8,606 bases of DNA from Holosporaceae bacterium. Its GTDB lineage: Bacteria; Pseudomonadota; Alphaproteobacteria; UBA3830. The stretch covers positions 1 to 8,606 of the forward strand of contig JAISHN010000100.1 in assembly GCA_031262635.1 (NCBI GenBank). The letters are read 5' to 3'. Shown here piece by piece: positions 1 to 7,719 of this stretch. Both the position numbers and the translations under genes were made by a program. Within the stretch, counting starts at the first letter, position 1. Every line of letters begins with the position of its first letter. The notes under the pieces were generated by a model, which saw nothing but the letters and a program-made list of their open reading frames with translations, made no database searches and was not told where the DNA came from.

Positions 1-142
1 ATAGGTCTATCGGTTAAGCCTCAAAATCCCGCGGACGCTTTGCAACACAACCGCAGCGCGATGATTAACTTAATAATCTTATACAATTATAAATTGTTGA
101 AATATATGAATGGTCTATTTTCCCCCGCATCGCGGCAAACGC
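1..142. other. AT-rich region downstream of cckA
   Basis: This stretch follows the TAA stop of cckA and runs to the window edge. No frame on either strand gives a recognisable product; the plus strand is open in one frame to about 176, but the peptide has no family features and runs antisense into cckA. The middle (about 61-110) is AT-rich and holds two inverted repeats listed separately. I see no GC-rich stem followed by a T run, so no convincing intrinsic terminator for cckA. Confidence 0.5.
63..97. repeat. Two adjacent AT-rich inverted repeats
   Basis: Two perfect short inverted repeats lie side by side: GATTA (63-67) with TAATC (74-78) around a 6-nt spacer, and ACAATT (83-88) with AATTGT (92-97) around ATA. 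They sit about 50-80 nt past the cckA stop. They could be weak hairpins in the cckA 3' untranslated region or binding sites. They lack the GC stem and U tract of a standard terminator, and in AT-rich DNA such repeats arise easily by chance. Confidence 0.3.
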
Positions 143-2632
143 TTACTTTGTCTGTTCTCCCAACGCTTCTTTGACCTTAGACGCAAGCTCTTTCAAATTG
201 AAAGGCTTCGGTAGGAAAAAGACGCGGCCGTCGTTTGGCAGAGAATCGCGGAAGCTGTCTTCCGTATACCCCGATATAAAAACGATTTTCATATTCGGAG
301 CGCGTTCTTTGACGTATTTCATCAGAGTCGGGCCATCCATTTTAGGCATAACTACGTCGGTTATTACCAAATCGATCGTTTCGGCGCCTTTTTGGATATA
401 TTCCAGCGCGGATTCTCCGTTCGCCGCCTCTATCACGCGATAGCCTTTGTCTCGCAACGCTCGCGAGCCGAACATCCTAACCGCGTCTTCGTCTTCTACA
501 AGCAAAATAGTCGCGGTTCCGGTTAAGTCTACGATCTTGTTTTCAACGAGCTTTTCTTTCGTCTGGCTCAAAGCTCGTTCTTGAGGCGAGGCGATCGGAA
601 AATATACGCCAAAATTTGTTCCTTTGCCGATTTCGCTTTCAACCGAGATAAATCCGCCGGTTTGATTGACGATTCCGTAGACCGTCGACAATCCAAGTCC
701 GGTTCCGCGGCCTTTTTCTTTTGAAGAATAGAACGGATCAAAAATTCTGTTTAGATTTTTCTCTTCGATTCCGCAGCCCGCGTCGATTACCTCGATCAAA
801 ACGTAACTTCCCGGCGGCATCGTTTCGCCTCGCAAAAATTTTGCTTCTTTCGAGGAATACGACGACGTTCGGATGGTAAGAGTTCCGCCGTCCGGCATTG
901 CGTCTCTCGCGTTGACGGCGAGATTTATGACGACTTGTTCAAATTGCACTTGATCGACTTTTATAAAGCCAATCTCGCCTTCTCGGGCGATTTTAAGCTC
1001 GATTTTCGCTCCGAGCAGCCGTTTAAGCAACGCAGACAGCTCGCCGATCATCTCGGTCACGTCGCATACTTTAGGCTGCAGAGTCTGGCGCCGAGAGAAC
1101 GCCAGCAATTGCCTGACCAAATTCGACGCGCGATTGGCGTTCTGCTTTATTTGCATAACGTCGTTGAAAGATCGATCGGACGGAAGACATTTTTCCAGCA
1201 GCAGATCGCAGTATCCGATCATTGCCGTTAGCAAGTTGTTGAAATCGTGCGCTATCCCTCCGGCTAGCTGTCCAACCGCCTGCATTTTTTGAGACTGAAC
1301 GAACTGCTGCTGCAGCTTTTTCCGTTCTGTTATGTCGACGAAGTAGACTATAAGACCGTCGTTGTCCTTCGAACGTTTTGTTTCGTCGAGTTTTGTAGCG
1401 TAGACCATTACGGTTTTGTCTTTCTGCGTCTTGAAGGATATCTCGAACGGAACGATGGACTTATCTACGCCGGTTATGAGCTGATATAGCTTTTCTCTAA
1501 CCGATTCTCGATCTTCGTCCGAGATATAATCTGGTAAAGACGATTCGTTCGGATTATCAACGCCGACGATCGTTCGAAAAGCCTGATTGCACGCGCTGAC
1601 GATTTCCGCTCCGTCCGTAACGGCTATCCCAACGGGCGCGTCTTCAAAAATGTGCTCAAAGTATAGTTTCGCTTTACTAAGAGCTTGAACGAGATCGTTT
1701 TCCCGCTGCGATTCGCGAACGGCCGAGTAAATTTTGTTTCCGTCGCTTTCCTCCTGAAGCCTGACTATGACTTCGATTCCTTCCTTAACTTTCGGCGATT
1801 TTAAGACGATCCTAGCGGGAGCGGACGGTTTATTATCGCGTCCAACGACCGGAAGATCGTCGCTTTTCTCTTTAATTATTATGCGCTTATCGAAAGTAGC
1901 GTTCAAAATGTCCGACGCGCCAACGTCCAGCCAATCTGCGAAGGCCTTATTACAGAAAGTTATCTCTTTATCCTGATTCAAGCAAAAGCAGCCGATTTTT
2001 GAGCTATTAACTATGCTTAGCAGAAAAGGAGCGTTAGTTTCCGGCGATTCTATTCTGGAATTCGAAGGAGTTATGTCGGCAATCGTCCAGCCGGAAAATC
2101 CGCTGTGCTGCGGTATCGGCGACGCGGCTATTCTCCAGATCGCGGTATAATCGGGACGCAGTTTTACCGGCGCGTCGATATGCGATTGCTTCATATTTTC
2201 GACCGAGATTTGTAGGCTGCGAATAGCTTCGGTAATTTTCGGATACTTGCCGAAGCAGAATATGAAGTCCTCCATGCTTCTCACTTTGAATCCTGGAAAT
2301 AAATTTTGAGCGACTCTGTTTACAAAAACGCACTTGCCGCCTTTCGAAAACACGAAAAACGCAAACGCCGACGCGTCGAATCCATTCGTCGCGAGACTTT
2401 TTTGATAAGCGACGACGCAGCCGCGTTCATGCGTCGCTTTTATTTCTCTGGAAAATAGATAACAGACGAATCCGCAGAAAAAAACCGCCGCGACGGAAAA
2501 GTAGTTTTCGTCCGATATTCCCGCGACTATGGCGAACAACGCAAAAACCAAAAACAACGCCGTCAACGCGACATGCCTAACCGGTCTTTGTTTTTTAGAT
2601 AAAAACGTATCTAAATTAACTAAAAAATCCAT
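143..2632 (-). CDS. cckA: CckA-type hybrid sensor histidine kinase
   Basis: This 829-residue membrane hybrid kinase matches the alphaproteobacterial cell-cycle kinase CckA, which passes phosphate through its own receiver to ChpT and on to CtrA and CpdR. Two hydrophobic segments (about 21-40 and 45-61) are joined by a very short loop, as in CckA. Three PAS-like regions follow (about 85-188, 200-305, 320-437), the last ending in the typical DITERKKLQQQF linker. The HisKA motif GGIAHDFNNLL carries phospho-acceptor H462. The ATPase domain shows the N box (N570, N574), G1 (D617-G621), F box (FDPFYSS, 631-637) and G2 (GRGTGLGLS, 641-649). The C-terminal receiver (about 706-823) keeps the acidic pocket at 713-716, D759, S787 and K809, so kinase and receiver both look active. 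The start is well constrained: an in-frame TAA lies at 2666-2668, with no other ATG, GTG or TTG between. No Shine-Dalgarno is visible. A generic PAS hybrid kinase is the alternative, but the short-loop two-helix N-terminus and the HisKA motif favour CckA. Confidence 0.9.
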   Translation of the reverse strand: MDFLVNLDTFLSKKQRPVRHVALTALFLVFALFAIVAGISDENYFSVAAVFFCGFVCYLFSREIKATHERGCVVAYQKSLATNGFDASAFAFFVFSKGGKCVFVNRVAQNLFPGFKVRSMEDFIFCFGKYPKITEAIRSLQISVENMKQSHIDAPVKLRPDYTAIWRIAASPIPQHSGFSGWTIADITPSNSRIESPETNAPFLLSIVNSSKIGCFCLNQDKEITFCNKAFADWLDVGASDILNATFDKRIIIKEKSDDLPVVGRDNKPSAPARIVLKSPKVKEGIEVIVRLQEESDGNKIYSAVRESQRENDLVQALSKAKLYFEHIFEDAPVGIAVTDGAEIVSACNQAFRTIVGVDNPNESSLPDYISDEDRESVREKLYQLITGVDKSIVPFEISFKTQKDKTVMVYATKLDETKRSKDNDGLIVYFVDITERKKLQQQFVQSQKMQAVGQLAGGIAHDFNNLLTAMIGYCDLLLEKCLPSDRSFNDVMQIKQNANRASNLVRQLLAFSRRQTLQPKVCDVTEMIGELSALLKRLLGAKIELKIAREGEIGFIKVDQVQFEQVVINLAVNARDAMPDGGTLTIRTSSYSSKEAKFLRGETMPPGSYVLIEVIDAGCGIEEKNLNRIFDPFYSSKEKGRGTGLGLSTVYGIVNQTGGFISVESEIGKGTNFGVYFPIASPQERALSQTKEKLVENKIVDLTGTATILLVEDEDAVRMFGSRALRDKGYRVIEAANGESALEYIQKGAETIDLVITDVVMPKMDGPTLMKYVKERAPNMKIVFISGYTEDSFRDSLPNDGRVFFLPKPFNLKELASKVKEALGEQTK

Positions 2633-2646
2633 AATACGCGTATTAT
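2631..2646. promoter_or_regulatory. 16-bp perfect palindrome over the cckA start
   Basis: ATAATACGCGTATTAT is a perfect 16-bp palindrome centred between 2638 and 2639. It includes two bases of the cckA ATG (2632-2630). On the minus strand TAATAA (2648-2643) could be a -10 element overlapping it, which would put the transcript start almost at the ATG; this fits the lack of any Shine-Dalgarno. The palindrome could be a repressor operator or an RNA fold at the start codon. The symmetry is seen directly; the function is inference. Confidence 0.45.
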
Positions 2647-2691
2647 TAGCAAATATGCGTCGGAATTAACAGCGGATATCGAAACGAAGCG

Positions 2692-2707
2692 GTTATTATG
2701 AGGTTAA
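2692..2707 (-). promoter_or_regulatory. Possible CtrA box upstream of cckA
   Basis: On the minus strand the sequence reads TTAA, seven bases, then ATAAC. This matches eight of nine positions of the CtrA full site TTAA-N7-TTAAC. It lies 60-75 nt upstream of the cckA start, between the glycosyltransferase stop and cckA. CtrA is the end target of the CckA relay, so feedback is plausible, but the motif is AT-rich and easily met by chance. Confidence 0.3.
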
Positions 2708-2713
2708 GGCTTT

Positions 2714-3586
2714 TTACAAAGAAATTCTTTTCTCAAACACTGGAATTAATGCGAAAAGATAGTACTTCTTTATAGTCTCCCACTCGTAAACCTTCATTAT
2801 CGGCAAACTGAGAAATTTGTAGACGATTTTTCTTTTAATATAGAATTTTTCATCGCAAACTATGTGATGTTCTCTGGAAAACTGGATAAAATCCCGACGA
2901 GCGGAGAGTAGATCTTGTTGTTTCCTGTCGGTCATTTCTCTAGTCGTGGATTTATAATTTACTCGATAGTTATAAATCGCTCCAGGAATGGTAACTAAAG
3001 TTTTCAAAAAATATAACGCTCGAATTGAAAAGCCGATATCTTCAAAAAAAATTCCTTCAGGAAAACGAACGCACCGAGCATCTAATTCAGTTTTTTTGTA
3101 TATTTTATTAAAAATGTAGCACCTTCTTGGCGACTCTGTAATTTTAAATTTCTCTGTCGTTAAACAATAAAGCTTCTCTCCTTTGAATTTTAATTTGTAG
3201 CGACATTTAGACGATGGGTATCGTCTTATTATTTCGCCGCAGATCATGTCGGCATTGTATTTTTTAGCCGCATTATAAAGCTTTTCAAAAAAATCCAGTT
3301 CTATCCAATCGTCGCCGTCGACGAAGCCTATATATTCTCCCTTGGCGATATCAAGACCAAGATTACGAGCGGCTCCTTGTCCTTTATTCTCCTGATCAAT
3401 AACGACAAAACGACCATCCTTAGCCGCAAACTCTTCTAATATTTTTCGCGATCCGTCCGTCGAGCCGTCGTTGACGCAAATTATCTCTATGTCTTTCAAA
3501 GTTTGATTAACGACGCTGTTTAAACAGTCCGCTAAAAATTTTTCCACGTTATATATTGGAACGATAACCGATACTTTAGGAGTCAT
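2714..3586 (-). CDS. GT2 family glycosyltransferase
   Basis: This 290-residue protein is a GT-A fold inverting glycosyltransferase of family GT2, which transfers a sugar from a nucleotide-sugar donor to a growing glycan or lipid-linked acceptor at the inner face of the membrane. The N-terminus VSVIVPIYNVEKFL (5-18) and NDGSTDGS (39-46) form the nucleotide-binding half; DGDD (90-93) is the metal-binding DxD region, and FED (181-183) is the likely position of the catalytic base. There is no clear transmembrane helix. The C-terminal third is variable, so the donor and acceptor are unknown. Its ATG overlaps the galE stop as ATGA (3586-3583), so the two are probably translationally coupled and act in one surface-polysaccharide pathway. 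The gene is AT-rich (sampled lines about 28-37% GC, against roughly 43-53% in neighbours), which suggests later acquisition, as is common for glycan genes. Confidence 0.88.
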   Translation of the reverse strand: MTPKVSVIVPIYNVEKFLADCLNSVVNQTLKDIEIICVNDGSTDGSRKILEEFAAKDGRFVVIDQENKGQGAARNLGLDIAKGEYIGFVDGDDWIELDFFEKLYNAAKKYNADMICGEIIRRYPSSKCRYKLKFKGEKLYCLTTEKFKITESPRRCYIFNKIYKKTELDARCVRFPEGIFFEDIGFSIRALYFLKTLVTIPGAIYNYRVNYKSTTREMTDRKQQDLLSARRDFIQFSREHHIVCDEKFYIKRKIVYKFLSLPIMKVYEWETIKKYYLFALIPVFEKRISL

Positions 3587-4584
3587 GCCAGTTTCTCTTT
3601 CTTATGCCATTCGTAAGCGGTTCTTACGCTGTCCTCAAGCGAGCGTTTCGGTTTCCACCCAAGAATTTTTGCGGCTTTTTTATTGTCCGCAACCAAAGTT
3701 TCGGGATCGCCTACTCTTGGCTCGCATAAACGCGTTTTTATTTTTTTACCGATCGTTTGTTCGCAGACGGCTAAAACTTCTTTCACAGAACTTCCGTCGG
3801 AAGTTCCGAGATTGAAGTAATCGGAATTTCCTCCGTCGAGCAAATATTTTAAAGCCAAAACATGAGCGTCCGCTAGATCCTCTACATTTACATAATCGCG
3901 AATGCAAGTTCCGTCTCTTGTCTTGTATTTGTCCCCGTATAAATTGAACGTTTCTTGAGAATCGCAAGCGGAAGCTATCAAATTTGGAATCAAATGCGTT
4001 TCCGGCTCGTGACGCTCTCCCACTCTCAAAAGACCGTCCGCTCCGGCAACATTGAAATATCTTAAACGAACGTTTCTCAAACCAAACGCTTTGTCGCAAT
4101 CGTCCAAAATCTGTTCGACCATTTTTTTCGATTGACCGTAGGGATTAATTGGACTCGTCGGGCATTCTTCGTCGATTGGAACGCGGTTTGGAGAACCGTA
4201 AACTGCCGCCGTAGACGAGTAGACGATTTTATCAATTCCATAATCGAGCATTGCCGAAATAAGGTTTAGCGATCCGAGTAAGTTATTATAATAATACTTC
4301 ATAGGATCTTTCATGGATTCTTCGACGGAAATATAAGCCGCAAAATGTATGACCGCTTCTATTTTATACCGCGAGAAAATAGAATAAACGTCTCTTAGAT
4401 TTTGTAGATCTCCGCGAATGAATCCTTTTATTCTTCCTCTCGCTTCTATCGTTTTTAGAGCGTTTACAGTTTCAATATATCCGTTCTCTAGGCTATCGAA
4501 TATAACTACGTCAAAGCCTTCTTCTAATAACGCGACAACCGCATGGCTTCCGATATATCCGGCTCCGCCTGTAACTAGAATCAT
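3583..4584 (-). CDS. galE: UDP-glucose 4-epimerase GalE
   Basis: This 333-residue extended short-chain dehydrogenase/reductase interconverts UDP-glucose and UDP-galactose with bound NAD, supplying galactose (or possibly N-acetylhexosamine) donors for surface glycans. The NAD-binding loop GGAGYIGS is at 6-13. S124 and the Y149-xxx-K153 catalytic pair fall at the same numbers as in E. coli GalE, and the length is near the usual 335-340. The C-terminal substrate region is intact (RVGDPETLVAD, about 290-300). The place of the E. coli gatekeeper Tyr299 appears to be Leu297 by my hand alignment; a smaller residue there is known in related epimerases to allow UDP-GlcNAc/GalNAc turnover, so a broader substrate range is possible. 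The start at 4584 begins directly with the Rossmann strand (MILVTGG). Upstream there is only a weak AAGAAA purine stretch. It overlaps the following glycosyltransferase by 4 nt and starts 50 nt after tssG. Confidence 0.95.
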   Translation of the reverse strand: MILVTGGAGYIGSHAVVALLEEGFDVVIFDSLENGYIETVNALKTIEARGRIKGFIRGDLQNLRDVYSIFSRYKIEAVIHFAAYISVEESMKDPMKYYYNNLLGSLNLISAMLDYGIDKIVYSSTAAVYGSPNRVPIDEECPTSPINPYGQSKKMVEQILDDCDKAFGLRNVRLRYFNVAGADGLLRVGERHEPETHLIPNLIASACDSQETFNLYGDKYKTRDGTCIRDYVNVEDLADAHVLALKYLLDGGNSDYFNLGTSDGSSVKEVLAVCEQTIGKKIKTRLCEPRVGDPETLVADNKKAAKILGWKPKRSLEDSVRTAYEWHKKEKLA

Positions 4585-4590
4585 GAATTT

Positions 4591-4616
4591 TTCTTAAGCT
4601 AGAAATCGCGTAAGAA
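4591..4616. repeat. Short inverted repeat between tssG and galE
   Basis: TTCTTA (4591-4596) and TAAGAA (4611-4616) form a 6-bp inverted repeat with a 14-nt spacer in the 50-nt gap between tssG and galE. It lacks a GC-rich stem, so it is not a convincing terminator; galE may be read through from the T6SS genes or have its own promoter here. The copy nearer the ATG overlaps the weak purine-rich ribosome-binding region of galE. Confidence 0.25.
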
Positions 4617-4634
4617 TCTCACATAGCGCTCAAA

Positions 4635-5567
4635 TTAGCAAATTATTTTTGCGGAATCTAAAGCTTTTCCTTGCAGCCACGAGGTTTTTCCAAGCGCGGC
4701 GTTTCCCATTTTCAGCGGAGGGACGCTTTGCGGCGTTAAGCTTAGCGAACAACGAAAAAAATCTCCAAGATATTTACGAATCGCCGCTTTTAGATCGTTC
4801 AAGTATTTTTTCTCGGTGAGCGCTCGAAAAATCTTGCGATAATCGTCGCATGTTAAATCTACTTCAACTCCGAAAGACGATATCGAAACTTTTTCTCCAA
4901 GTTCCGAATCGATTCCAAGCTTCATATTTCCCAATTTTTGAATTTCTCGGCGATCCGCCCAAAACGTTCGCAGCTCTTTTGCTTTTGTCGTAAACTTAAA
5001 AATCGAGGACACAACGGCCTCCAACCCCGCCGCGCTTTTTTCTTTCGTCCAAAATAGATATGCGAGACGCGACATTCTTCTGTTAAAAGTTTTAGAGGAT
5101 TCGCCAAAAAAAGCCGCGAGCGTTTTTAACGTTAGACACGAATCGTCGCAACGTTGGAGATTTAAATATCGCCGCTTGCTGATTTGATACGAGACTCCCA
5201 AAAGACGCGCGTTGAACATATTCAAAAATTCGCCGATAGCAAAATCCTGCTCTTGAGTTCGTCTATAAACCAGCTCCGCGTAAGGAGTCGGCAACGGAGC
5301 GTTCAAACCCGATATCGAAAGTCTCTCAACGTAAATAACCGGAACGCCGTTTACTTCAGAAATTTTTTCAATTTCCGTTCCTCGCAGACAAAACGAATTC
5401 ACGCTGACGGTTTTGAAAGGCGCGTCCGCGAGATTCGTTTCCTTTCCAAACGAAACCGACGATCCAAATTCCAAAACATACGCCGCCGTTTCGAACGAAA
5501 ATTTTTTAGGATAATAAAAAAGCTCGTCTCTTAAAGATAATTTTTTATTCCGAATCGTCGTTTCCAT
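4635..5567 (-). CDS. tssG: T6SS baseplate subunit TssG
   Basis: This 310-residue protein is TssG (VCA0111/ImpH family), part of the TssE-TssF2-TssG wedge from which the type VI baseplate is built in the cytoplasm under the membrane complex. The family core is clear: GLNAPLPTPYAELV (87-100), then FLNMFNARLLGVSYQ (114-128), where TssG proteins carry the GP-LP-hY-E and FLD-FNHRL-like signatures. The C-terminal LGKTSWLQG (292-300) corresponds to the common LG-hsWL ending. At 310 residues it is slightly shorter than many TssG proteins, but both ends are present. The ATG at 5567 lies inside the end of tssF (37-nt overlap) and is supported by a GGAG at 5578-5581, 10 nt upstream. It is the last T6SS gene of the block; galE follows. 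Confidence 0.92.
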   Translation of the reverse strand: METTIRNKKLSLRDELFYYPKKFSFETAAYVLEFGSSVSFGKETNLADAPFKTVSVNSFCLRGTEIEKISEVNGVPVIYVERLSISGLNAPLPTPYAELVYRRTQEQDFAIGEFLNMFNARLLGVSYQISKRRYLNLQRCDDSCLTLKTLAAFFGESSKTFNRRMSRLAYLFWTKEKSAAGLEAVVSSIFKFTTKAKELRTFWADRREIQKLGNMKLGIDSELGEKVSISSFGVEVDLTCDDYRKIFRALTEKKYLNDLKAAIRKYLGDFFRCSLSLTPQSVPPLKMGNAALGKTSWLQGKALDSAKIIC

Positions 5568-7288
5568 TTCTTCAAGACTCCGTTTCTAGCGGTATTTTTC
5601 ACCGACACGTCCGTAAACGTATTTATCGACGCGTAAGACGACAAAAATCTTGACAACGCCAAGCTTAGAGGTAATCCCAGGTTTGAAATCGTATCGTCAA
5701 AGGTAATTTCGATTTCCGTTCCTCGCGCGAATTCTCGCCATGTTTGCTCGTCAAATCTCCGAGTCGTTATAAAACTGTCGATCGAAACGATCGCGTCGAT
5801 TTCGCCTTCCAACGTCGATCCAAAACCCTCCGAAAAGATACGCAAAACGTCCCGAATTTTTTTAATTCCGTCTCGACTGAAAGAAATCGAGTTTAACGAC
5901 AACGCGGAAATCAGCTTCCACAAAACCTCGCCGCTTTTAATAGACGGCTTCTGCGGAGTCGGCCGATCCGCGCAGTAAATCCTCTTTACCGGAAGAGACA
6001 GCTCGACTTGCAATTCTCCGAACGCCGGAATTTGCTCGGCCAACCCGCGACTAACGCAAAGCGTATGTCCGAAAAATATTTTATCCGACGGATTTTGCGG
6101 ATTAAAATTCGTATCGATAAAAGAAAGATAAACGTCGTCGCCGAAGCCGTCCGGCATATAGGATCTTTTCCTCGACGATTTCCAAAAAATCCCTTTATCG
6201 GCGTTTTTCGCCGAATAATCGCAGGAAAAGAATTCGGGAACGTAAATTTCGTCGGAGCTTTGCGGATCGACGGCGACGATTTTTTGAATCGTATAAATTT
6301 CATGACTGCTATAGCGGCGAAAATCCGGCGTTAAGCAGTATTCGACTTGTTTATTGTCCAAACGCAGCGGCTCGGTTATTTTTGGAAATAGATTTATCGC
6401 CGGAACCGAAGACAACGAAAAATTCTTCGGCGATATTTGCATGGAAAAATCATAGCTTATCGGAATGTAGAGAAAACTTTCGCCGGTTATGTCCAAATCT
6501 TTGGGAAGCTCCGCGTCGAATCCGAAAAACTTATCGGCGAAAGCAAAATACTCCTGCAGCAGTCGGAACCCTCCGTGAACCGTCGGCGGATACGGAAACA
6601 ACGACTCGTCGTCTTCAACTCCGACCGCTCCGACTTCAGCCGCCGTCTTATAAGACGAGCCTTTCTGCCAGACGACAGGTTCGTCTGCTGAAAAGATCGC
6701 GGAAAAAATTTTTCCCCGCAAAAGAGCGTCTCCAAAAATATAAAATCGCAGCTTGTCGGGAATCGCGTCGCATCCGATTCCTAGTTTTAAATAGTATGTC
6801 GAGCGGGCGTAGTAAGCGGGCAAACGCTCTTTGGGAATTATCGTCGCCGAAAGAATCTCAATAGGCCACAAACGCAGATCATGGGCCGTCATAAAAGAGC
6901 ACGTCTCGCCCGATAGGCTTTTCGTTCGTAAAAGCGAGCCTTTAGGAACTAACGTCCCCGCGGCCTTTGCGGCTCGTTGTCTATCCGCGTCGAATTTAAC
7001 CATCGCGCAGGACGGAGTCGGCAAAACAAGCGGCTCGTACAAAACGTTGAGAAGAGCGGTCGCTATCTCGGGAAATTGATCGTCTATTTGCTTCTGTAAC
7101 TTTCCGGTTAGAAACGCGACGCTTTCTATCAGACGCTCGACATGCGGATCGGTCGATTCGGCGCTCGATATGTCTAGCCTTCGGGCGATTTTCGGAAACT
7201 TTCGAGCAAAATCGCTCCCCGCGCTTCTTAAATAAGAAAGCTCGTATTGATAATACTCGGACAAAACGTCTATGTCGTTTTTAGGCAT
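5531..7288 (-). CDS. tssF: T6SS baseplate subunit TssF
   Basis: This 585-residue protein is TssF (VCA0110/ImpG family), the largest wedge protein of the type VI baseplate, present as a dimer with TssG and contacting TssK. The N-terminus YYQYELSYLRSAGSDFARKF (12-31) and the region to about 90, including the DPHVERLIESVAFL segment and NVLYEPLVLPTPSC, is the family hallmark. Centrally, INLFPKITEPLRLD (298-311) matches the conserved NLF-EP-LD motif. The C-terminus has LWKLISALSLNSISF (456-470), RGTEIEITFDD (522-532) and FLSSYASINTFTDVSV (548-563), all typical. The length is close to the usual 580-620 and no frame breaks are seen. The ATG follows the tssE TAG stop by one base, with no strong Shine-Dalgarno, so translation is probably coupled to tssE. 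Confidence 0.96.
   Translation of the reverse strand: MPKNDIDVLSEYYQYELSYLRSAGSDFARKFPKIARRLDISSAESTDPHVERLIESVAFLTGKLQKQIDDQFPEIATALLNVLYEPLVLPTPSCAMVKFDADRQRAAKAAGTLVPKGSLLRTKSLSGETCSFMTAHDLRLWPIEILSATIIPKERLPAYYARSTYYLKLGIGCDAIPDKLRFYIFGDALLRGKIFSAIFSADEPVVWQKGSSYKTAAEVGAVGVEDDESLFPYPPTVHGGFRLLQEYFAFADKFFGFDAELPKDLDITGESFLYIPISYDFSMQISPKNFSLSSVPAINLFPKITEPLRLDNKQVEYCLTPDFRRYSSHEIYTIQKIVAVDPQSSDEIYVPEFFSCDYSAKNADKGIFWKSSRKRSYMPDGFGDDVYLSFIDTNFNPQNPSDKIFFGHTLCVSRGLAEQIPAFGELQVELSLPVKRIYCADRPTPQKPSIKSGEVLWKLISALSLNSISFSRDGIKKIRDVLRIFSEGFGSTLEGEIDAIVSIDSFITTRRFDEQTWREFARGTEIEITFDDTISNLGLPLSLALSRFLSSYASINTFTDVSVKNTARNGVLKKWKRRFGIKNYL
5578..5581 (-). promoter_or_regulatory. Ribosome-binding site of tssG
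   Basis: GGAG on the minus strand, 10 nt before the tssG ATG at 5567 and inside the tssF coding end. It supports this start in spite of the 37-nt overlap. The tssE site has the same core and spacing. Confidence 0.6.
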
Positions 7289-7289
7289 A

Positions 7290-7718
7290 CTACAAATCTA
7301 TCGTTATAGGAAAAGACAACGGCGCTTTTCGGTTTTCCAAATTTACCGTCGCGTCGATTGTTACGAACGCGACGCTCGAATCGTTTCCGACTCCTACGAA
7401 CGTCGACTTTGCGTTTATCAGTCGCGGCTCGAATTTTCTTATCGCGTCGTCGATTCTCGATTGCAATTCCTGAATTTCAAAAACATCCTCCGCAGCGGCC
7501 GGAGCCGTGACGATCGCTCCGTAGGCGTAAGGAGTCGTTATCGGATTTTTCCTCCAAGCGGTCGCGACTTTCGAATTGAGCAGCCGCGTTAAGTCTTGAG
7601 CGATCGAATCTTGGAATTCCGCGAATGTCGCGAATCTTTTGGGAGTTTTTTCAAACGATTCGTCCGCGTTTTCATCGATTAACTTTTCAAACAAGGAAGT
7701 AATCGCAACGTCGCTCAT
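7290..7718 (-). CDS. tssE: T6SS baseplate subunit TssE (gp25-like)
   Basis: This 142-residue protein is TssE, the phage T4 gp25-like baseplate component that joins the wedge to the first ring of the contractile sheath. The family signatures are SIAQDLTRLLNSK (38-50), the PYAYG segment (63-67) matching the usual S-hYGlPD area, and IDDAIRKFEPRL (89-100), which contains the conserved EPRL motif. The C-terminal strand pair (TIDATVNLENRKAPLSFPIT, 120-139) corresponds to the gp25 beta core. The length is within the usual range of about 130-170. It starts one base after the hcp stop with GGAG at 7729-7732, and ends one base before tssF, so it is the middle of a tightly packed operon. Confidence 0.93.
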   Translation of the reverse strand: MSDVAITSLFEKLIDENADESFEKTPKRFATFAEFQDSIAQDLTRLLNSKVATAWRKNPITTPYAYGAIVTAPAAAEDVFEIQELQSRIDDAIRKFEPRLINAKSTFVGVGNDSSVAFVTIDATVNLENRKAPLSFPITIDL

Positions 7719-7719
7719 T

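Noticed and set aside
125..135. CCGC/GCGG mini-hairpin as a cckA terminator
   Set aside because: The stem is only 4 bp and on the minus strand it is followed by GGGGAAAA rather than a T run.
935..1231. 98-codon plus-strand frame antisense to cckA
   Set aside because: It is antisense to the conserved kinase core, where reading is forced by cckA codon use; no ribosome-binding site or motif.
2034..2333. 99-codon minus-strand frame inside cckA
   Set aside because: It is an alternate frame of the real cckA coding sequence; the protein is Arg/Ser-rich and unrecognisable.
3746..4099. 117-codon minus-strand frame inside galE
   Set aside because: It is a shifted frame of galE with Arg/Ser/Phe-rich content and no start signal.
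6382..6864. 160-codon plus-strand frame antisense to tssF
   Set aside because: It lies wholly inside the intact tssF gene, has an Arg/Ser-rich composition typical of an antisense shadow and shows no family motif.
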